A stretch of 32,662 nucleotides of DNA, taken from positions 1 to 32,662 of the forward strand of contig JBEKHI010000037.1 of assembly GCA_050012355.1 (NCBI GenBank), given 5' to 3'. The notes beneath the pieces were generated by a model, which was not told where the DNA came from, did not search any database, and was given only the letters and a program-made list of their open reading frames with translations. The translations under genes were made by a program, and so were the position numbers. Shown one piece after another: positions 29,344 through 32,662 of the stretch (positions are counted from its first letter, which is position 1; every line of letters begins with the position of its first letter). This DNA comes from JBEKHI01 sp050012355. GTDB taxonomy: Bacteria; Actinomycetota; Actinomycetes; Streptosporangiales; Streptosporangiaceae.

Positions 29344-29958
29344 TCACGCGCTCGCAGCGGCGGCGGCCGCAGCCTCGTCGCGGGCCTTGAGCATCGCGCG
29401 CGGTGCCACGTCTTCGATCGGCAGGCCGCGCTTGGCCGCGATCTCCTCGGGCCGGTTCAACTGCTTGAGCGCCGTCACCGTGGCGTGCACCACGTTGATG
29501 GCGTTCGACGAGCCGAGCGACCGTGACAGCACGTCGTGGATGCCAGCGCATTCCAGGACGGCGCGCACTGGCCCGCCCGCGATGACACCGGTACCCGGGC
29601 TGGCCGGCTTCAGCAGCACGACACCCGCGGAGTCCTCACCCTGCACGGTGTGCGGGATGGTGCCCCCGATCCTGGGGACCCGGAAGAAGTGCTTCTTGGC
29701 CTCTTCGACACCCTTGGCGATCGCCGCGGGCACCTCCTTGGCCTTGCCGTAGCCGACACCCACGAGGCCATTGCCATCGCCGACGACGACCAAGGCGGTG
29801 AAGCTGAAGCGACGTCCGCCCTTGACCACCTTGGCGACGCGGTTGATAGCCACCACGCGCTCCAGGTAGACGTTCTGCTTCTCGGCTGCGCCCGAACGCC
29901 GGTCGTCACGGCGCTCCCGCCGCTCGCCACCGCCGCCGCGCCGCGGAGCTCCTGGCAT
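29344..29958 (-). CDS. rpsE: 30S ribosomal protein S5
   Basis: S5 (204 residues) is at the mRNA entry channel and influences decoding accuracy. The N-terminal tail is Arg/Gly-rich (GAPRRGGGGERRERRDDRRS). The core has LERVVAINRVAKVVKGGRRF, VGYGKAKEVPAAIAKGVEEA and SPGTGVIAGGPVRAVLECAG, and the end DVLSRSLGSSNAINVVHATV is typical. It lies 25 bases after rplR. Confidence 0.97.
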   Translation of the reverse strand: MPGAPRRGGGGERRERRDDRRSGAAEKQNVYLERVVAINRVAKVVKGGRRFSFTALVVVGDGNGLVGVGYGKAKEVPAAIAKGVEEAKKHFFRVPRIGGTIPHTVQGEDSAGVVLLKPASPGTGVIAGGPVRAVLECAGIHDVLSRSLGSSNAINVVHATVTALKQLNRPEEIAAKRGLPIEDVAPRAMLKARDEAAAAAAASA

Positions 29959-29983
29959 TAGCTGTTCCTCTCAGAGACTGTCT

Positions 29984-30394
29984 TCATAGCGCGAGGCCGC
30001 CTTCGCGTGCCCCGTCGGCGAGTGCCGCCACCCGGCCGTGGTACTGGTAGCCGCCGCGGTCAAACACGACGGCCTCGATACCAGCGGCCTTGGCCCGGTC
30101 GGCCAGCAGCGAGCCGACCAGCTTGGCCTTGGCGCTCTTGTCGCCGGACTCGGCGCGGATGGAGGCGTCGAGCGTGGACGCCGACGCCAGCGTCTTACCG
30201 ACCGTGTCGTCCACGATCTGGGCGAAGATGTGCCTCGCCGACCGGTTGACGACCAGTCGCGGCCGCTGGGTCGTGCCACTGATCTTCTTGCGGACCCGCA
30301 GGTGCCGCCGAACGCGACTACGAGTGCTCGCCGACGTACGAGGCCGGACTCGGCCAGTGGCGAACTCGCGAGACCGAGTTTTCACTCCAGCCAT
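29984..30394 (-). CDS. rplR: 50S ribosomal protein L18
   Basis: L18 (136 residues) binds 5S rRNA in the central protuberance. Motifs are RRHLRVRKKISGTTQRPRLV, NRSARHIFAQIVDD, FDRGGYQYHGRVAALADGAR and EGGLAL. The basic N-terminus (SREFATGRVRPRTSASTRSR) is longer than in E. coli. The gene begins two bases after rplF. Confidence 0.96.
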   Translation of the reverse strand: MAGVKTRSREFATGRVRPRTSASTRSRVRRHLRVRKKISGTTQRPRLVVNRSARHIFAQIVDDTVGKTLASASTLDASIRAESGDKSAKAKLVGSLLADRAKAAGIEAVVFDRGGYQYHGRVAALADGAREGGLAL

Positions 30395-30396
30395 GA

Positions 30397-30933
30397 CTAC
30401 TTACCAGCCTTCCCGACCTTGCGGCGGATGTACTCACCCTGATACCGCACGCCCTTGGCCTTGTACGGGTCGGGCTTGCGGAGCTTGCGGATGCGGGCCG
30501 CGGTCTCACCGACGAGCTGCTTGTCGATGCCCTCGACCACGAAACGCGTCGGCACCTCGACCCGGAAGGTGATGCCCTCCGGAGGTTCGACGACCACCGG
30601 GTGGCTGAAGCCGAGGGAGAACTCGAGGTTCTTGCCCTTGGCCTGCACCCGGTAACCGACGCCGACGATCTCTAGCGTCTTGGAGTAGCCGGCGGTCACG
30701 CCGGTCACCATGTTGGCGATCAGCGTGCGGGACAGACCGTGCAGGGCCTTGTTCGGCCCGGCGTCGTCCGGCCGGCTGACGTGGAGAACGTCGTCCTCAC
30801 GCTCGACCTTGATCGGCTCGGCGACGGTCAGCGACAGTGAGCCCTTCGGCCCCTTCACCTGTACCGCCTGGCCGTCGATAGCGACATCCACCCCGCCGGG
30901 CACGGCGATGGGAAGCCGTCCGATTCGCGACAT
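30397..30933 (-). CDS. rplF: 50S ribosomal protein L6
   Basis: L6 (178 residues) has two related alpha/beta domains and sits near the GTPase-associated region of the 50S. Motifs are MSRIGRLPIAVPGGV, VKGPKGSLSLTVAEP, ANMVTGVTAGYSKTLEIVGV and the C-terminal RKLRKPDPYKAKGVRYQGEY. Standard position between rpsH and rplR. Confidence 0.97.
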   Translation of the reverse strand: MSRIGRLPIAVPGGVDVAIDGQAVQVKGPKGSLSLTVAEPIKVEREDDVLHVSRPDDAGPNKALHGLSRTLIANMVTGVTAGYSKTLEIVGVGYRVQAKGKNLEFSLGFSHPVVVEPPEGITFRVEVPTRFVVEGIDKQLVGETAARIRKLRKPDPYKAKGVRYQGEYIRRKVGKAGK

Positions 30934-30948
30934 ATCAGCTTCCCTCCC

Positions 30949-31347
30949 TTACCAGACGTAGGCGAGGACTTCCCCGCCCACTCCGGTCCTCTTAGCCTGC
31001 TTGTCGGTCATCAAGCCGCCCGACGTCGAGATGATCGCGACGCCGAGGCCGCCGAGCACCCGGGGCAGGCTGTCCTTCTTCGCGTAGACCCGCAGACCTG
31101 GCTTGGATACGCGCTTGATGCCGGCGATCGAACGCTCACGGGAGTTCCCGTACTTGAGCTTCACCACCAGCGACTTGCCGACCTGCGCGTCTTCAACGGT
31201 CCACCCGGCGATGTAGCCCTCCTGCTCGAGGATCTCCGCGATGTGCGACTTGATCTTCGAGAACGGCATCACGACAGTGTCGTGGTAGGCCGAGTTGGCG
31301 TTGCGCAGACGGGTCAGCATGTCCGCGATCGGATCGGTCATTGACAT
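30949..31347 (-). CDS. rpsH: 30S ribosomal protein S8
   Basis: S8 (132 residues) binds the central domain of 16S rRNA and, in E. coli, represses the spc operon. Motifs are MTDPIADMLTRLRNANSAYH, MPFSKIKSHIAEILEQEGYI, RVSKPGLRVYAKKDSLPRVL and GLGVAIISTSGGLMTDKQAK. Two starts are near each other: ATG 31347, with GGAGG ten bases before it, and ATG 31341. It ends with EVLAYVW. Confidence 0.97.
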   Translation of the reverse strand: MSMTDPIADMLTRLRNANSAYHDTVVMPFSKIKSHIAEILEQEGYIAGWTVEDAQVGKSLVVKLKYGNSRERSIAGIKRVSKPGLRVYAKKDSLPRVLGGLGVAIISTSGGLMTDKQAKRTGVGGEVLAYVW

Positions 31348-31403
31348 GGCCTAATGGCCTCCTTCATCGTGGTTTCCTCCCTCAGGAGGACCTGCGATGT
31401 TCG

Positions 31404-31589
31404 TTACCAGCTGGACTTGGTGATGCCGGGCAGCTCGCCGCGGTGCGCCATCGCGCGGAAGCACACTCGGCACAGGCCGAACTTCCGGTAGACAGCGCGC
31501 GGGCGACCGCACCGCGTGCATCGGGTGTACCCGCGCACCGCGAACTTCGGCTTGCGGTTGGCCTTGACGATCAGGGCCGTCTTCGCCAT
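31404..31589 (-). CDS. rpsZ: 30S ribosomal protein S14 type Z (zinc-ribbon form)
   Basis: S14 (61 residues) of the short, zinc-binding type. Two cysteine pairs (CTRC, CRVC) hold the zinc. Further motifs are MAKTALIVKANRKPKFAVRG, RCGRPRAVYRKFGL and FRAMAHRGELPGITKSSW. ATG 31589 is the conserved start. Standard position between rplE (4 bases upstream) and rpsH. Confidence 0.97.
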   Translation of the reverse strand: MAKTALIVKANRKPKFAVRGYTRCTRCGRPRAVYRKFGLCRVCFRAMAHRGELPGITKSSW

Positions 31590-31593
31590 GTGA

Positions 31594-32178
31594 TCAGGCC
31601 TCCTTGAACGGGAAACCGAGCCGCCGCAGCAGCGCCCGGCCCTGGTCATCGTTAGTTGCTGTGGTCACGATCGTGATGTCCATGCCACGCTGCCGGTCGA
31701 CCCGGTCGGGGTCGATCTCGTGGAACATCACCTGCTCGGTCAGACCGAACGTGTAGTTGCCCTGCCCGTCGAACTGCCGCGGATTAAGCCCGCGGAAGTC
31801 ACGGATGCGAGGCAGCGCGATCGACAGCAGCCTGTCGAGGAACTCCCACATCCGGTCACCGCGAAGCGTGGTGTGCGCGCCGATCGGCATGCCCTCGCGC
31901 AGCTTGAACTGCGCGATGGACTTCCGTGCCCTGGCCACCGCGGGCTTCTGCCCGGTGATGGCCGTGAGGTCGCGCACCGCGCCCTCGATCAGCTTCGCGT
32001 CACGGGCGGCCTCGCCGACCCCCATGTTGACCACGATCTTGACAAGGCCGGGAGTCAGCATGACGTTGCCGATGCCGAACTCCTCGCGCAGCGCGGCACC
32101 GATCTCGGTCTCGTACCGTTCCTTCAGCCGCGGCTTCGCTCGGCCCGTGGTTGAAGACACTGCGGTTGCCACCGTCAT
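31594..32178 (-). CDS. rplE: 50S ribosomal protein L5
   Basis: L5 (194 residues) binds 5S rRNA and contacts P-site tRNA. Motifs are PRLKERYETEIGAALREEF, VKIVVNMGVGEAARDAKLIE, GQKPAVARARKSIAQFKLRE, GMPIGAHTTLRGDRMWEFLD and GLTEQVMFHEIDPDRVDRQR. The N-terminal ~14 residues are a short unconserved extension. Its ATG shares one base with the rplX stop. Confidence 0.97.
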   Translation of the reverse strand: MTVATAVSSTTGRAKPRLKERYETEIGAALREEFGIGNVMLTPGLVKIVVNMGVGEAARDAKLIEGAVRDLTAITGQKPAVARARKSIAQFKLREGMPIGAHTTLRGDRMWEFLDRLLSIALPRIRDFRGLNPRQFDGQGNYTFGLTEQVMFHEIDPDRVDRQRGMDITIVTTATNDDQGRALLRRLGFPFKEA

Positions 32179-32516
32179 CAGACTTCCTTCCCGCTCGGCC
32201 GGGCGACGCGGACCTTGGTGCCGTCCTCGCCTGTCGAGTAACCAGCTCGAGCGGCCTTCTTGCTCTCTGGATCCACCAAGGCCACGTTCGACACGTGGAT
32301 CGGCGCCTCTTCGTGGGTGATGCCACCCTCTTTGGCGCCGCGCGAGCCCTGGTAGTTGACCTTCTTGTTCTTCTTGATCATGTTCACGCCCTGGACAAGC
32401 ACCTTCTGCCTGTCCGGGTAAACCCCGATGATGGTGCCGGACGAGCCTTTGTCCTTGCCAGCGATGACCACCACGTGGTCACCCTTCTTGACTTTCATCT
32501 TTGGCAAACGCTGCAT
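32178..32516 (-). CDS. rplX: 50S ribosomal protein L24
   Basis: L24 (112 residues from ATG 32516) starts 50S assembly at the 5' end of 23S rRNA. KMKVKKGDHVVVIAGKDKGS is the KOW domain; VLVQGVNMIKKNKKVNYQGS, GGITHEEAPIHVSNVALVDP and DGTKVRVARPSGKEV complete it. ATG 32516 shares a base with the rplN TGA and has GGAGG seven bases upstream; GTG 32519 and ATG 32498 are alternatives. Confidence 0.96.
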   Translation of the reverse strand: MQRLPKMKVKKGDHVVVIAGKDKGSSGTIIGVYPDRQKVLVQGVNMIKKNKKVNYQGSRGAKEGGITHEEAPIHVSNVALVDPESKKAARAGYSTGEDGTKVRVARPSGKEV

Positions 32517-32662
32517 CACAGCACCTCCGGCGCCAGCGAGATGATCCGCATGAACCGCTTCTCCCGCAGCTCGCGGCCAACCGGGCCGAAGATACGGGTT
32601 CCGCGCGGGTCTCCCCCGTCACGGATCAGGACGGCCGCGTTCTCATCAAAGCGGATATAGGA
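32516..32662 (-). CDS. rplN: 50S ribosomal protein L14, C-terminal part
   Basis: The gene runs in from the right edge; only its last 48 codons are present. They read SYIRFDENAAVLIRDGGDPR, GTRIFGPVGRELREKRFMRI, ISLAPEVL, the standard end of L14, which binds 23S rRNA at the subunit interface. TGA at 32518-32516 overlaps the rplX ATG by one base. The rest of the spc/S10 region presumably continues beyond the window. Confidence 0.96.
   Translation of the reverse strand, partial: SYIRFDENAAVLIRDGGDPRGTRIFGPVGRELREKRFMRIISLAPEVL

Noticed and set aside
1..32662. CRISPR array, tRNA or rRNA genes, transposase or integrase genes
   Set aside because: No regular spaced repeats, no tRNA- or rRNA-like sequence and no recombinase motif was seen on either strand.

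Overview
This 32.7 kb window is chromosomal DNA from a high-GC actinomycete. The evidence is the heavy G/C bias at third codon positions, frequent GTG starts, 4-base ATGA/GTGA gene overlaps, zinc-ribbon ('C+') forms of S4, S14 and L36, a mycobacterial/streptomycete-type spc-alpha ribosomal gene order, and repeated 'disordered N-terminus, one membrane helix, ectodomain' proteins. A lineage near Streptosporangiales or Streptomyces is likely, but I cannot fix the genus from sequence alone.

Left part (1-9.8 kb, mostly accessory). On the plus strand is the 3' end of a Pst-like operon: the C-terminus of one membrane-tethered PstS-like protein, a complete second one, a sortase-fold membrane protein that has lost its catalytic residues and contains no cysteine, and a PstB-type ATPase. 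No PstA/PstC permease is visible; they may lie upstream of the window. The operon runs end-on into a C-terminally truncated EamA-type exporter gene. That gene is divergent from a MocR (GntR-aminotransferase) regulator, and the two share a perfect operator palindrome. A two-component system (NarL-type regulator and sensor kinase) follows on the minus strand; the regulator reads about 100 codons into the back of the MocR gene. Next come an 80-base inverted-repeat element, a patch of tandem palindromes, the broken N-terminal remnant of an aspartate 4-decarboxylase gene, and a secreted protein with two SH3-like repeats.

Middle part (9.8-18.7 kb, minus strand). This long, tightly packed run is, in transcription order, rplM-rpsI-glmM-nnrD-alr-tsaE-(lone membrane protein)-tsaB-rimI-tsaD. 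It joins ribosome assembly, amino-sugar and D-alanine supply for peptidoglycan, NAD(P)HX repair, and the complete TsaB/TsaD/TsaE set for the t6A modification of tRNA.

Right part (18.9-32.7 kb). One plus-strand gene encodes a membrane protein with a GGYxQP-type repeat domain. The rest is the minus-strand spc and alpha ribosomal operons, in transcription order: rplN(partial)-rplX-rplE-rpsZ-rpsH-rplF-rplR-rpsE-rpmD-rplO-secY-adk-map-(DUF1707-like membrane protein)-infA-rpmJ-rpsM-rpsK-rpsD-rpoA-rplQ-truA. These supply ribosomal proteins, the Sec channel, adenylate kinase, methionine aminopeptidase, IF-1, RNA polymerase alpha and tRNA pseudouridine synthase. Strong hairpins lie at rplO/secY, rpmJ/rpsM, rplQ/truA and in the rplM leader. 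The most unusual content is the degenerate sortase in the Pst-like operon and the palindrome-rich, decayed region at 8.1-8.8 kb.
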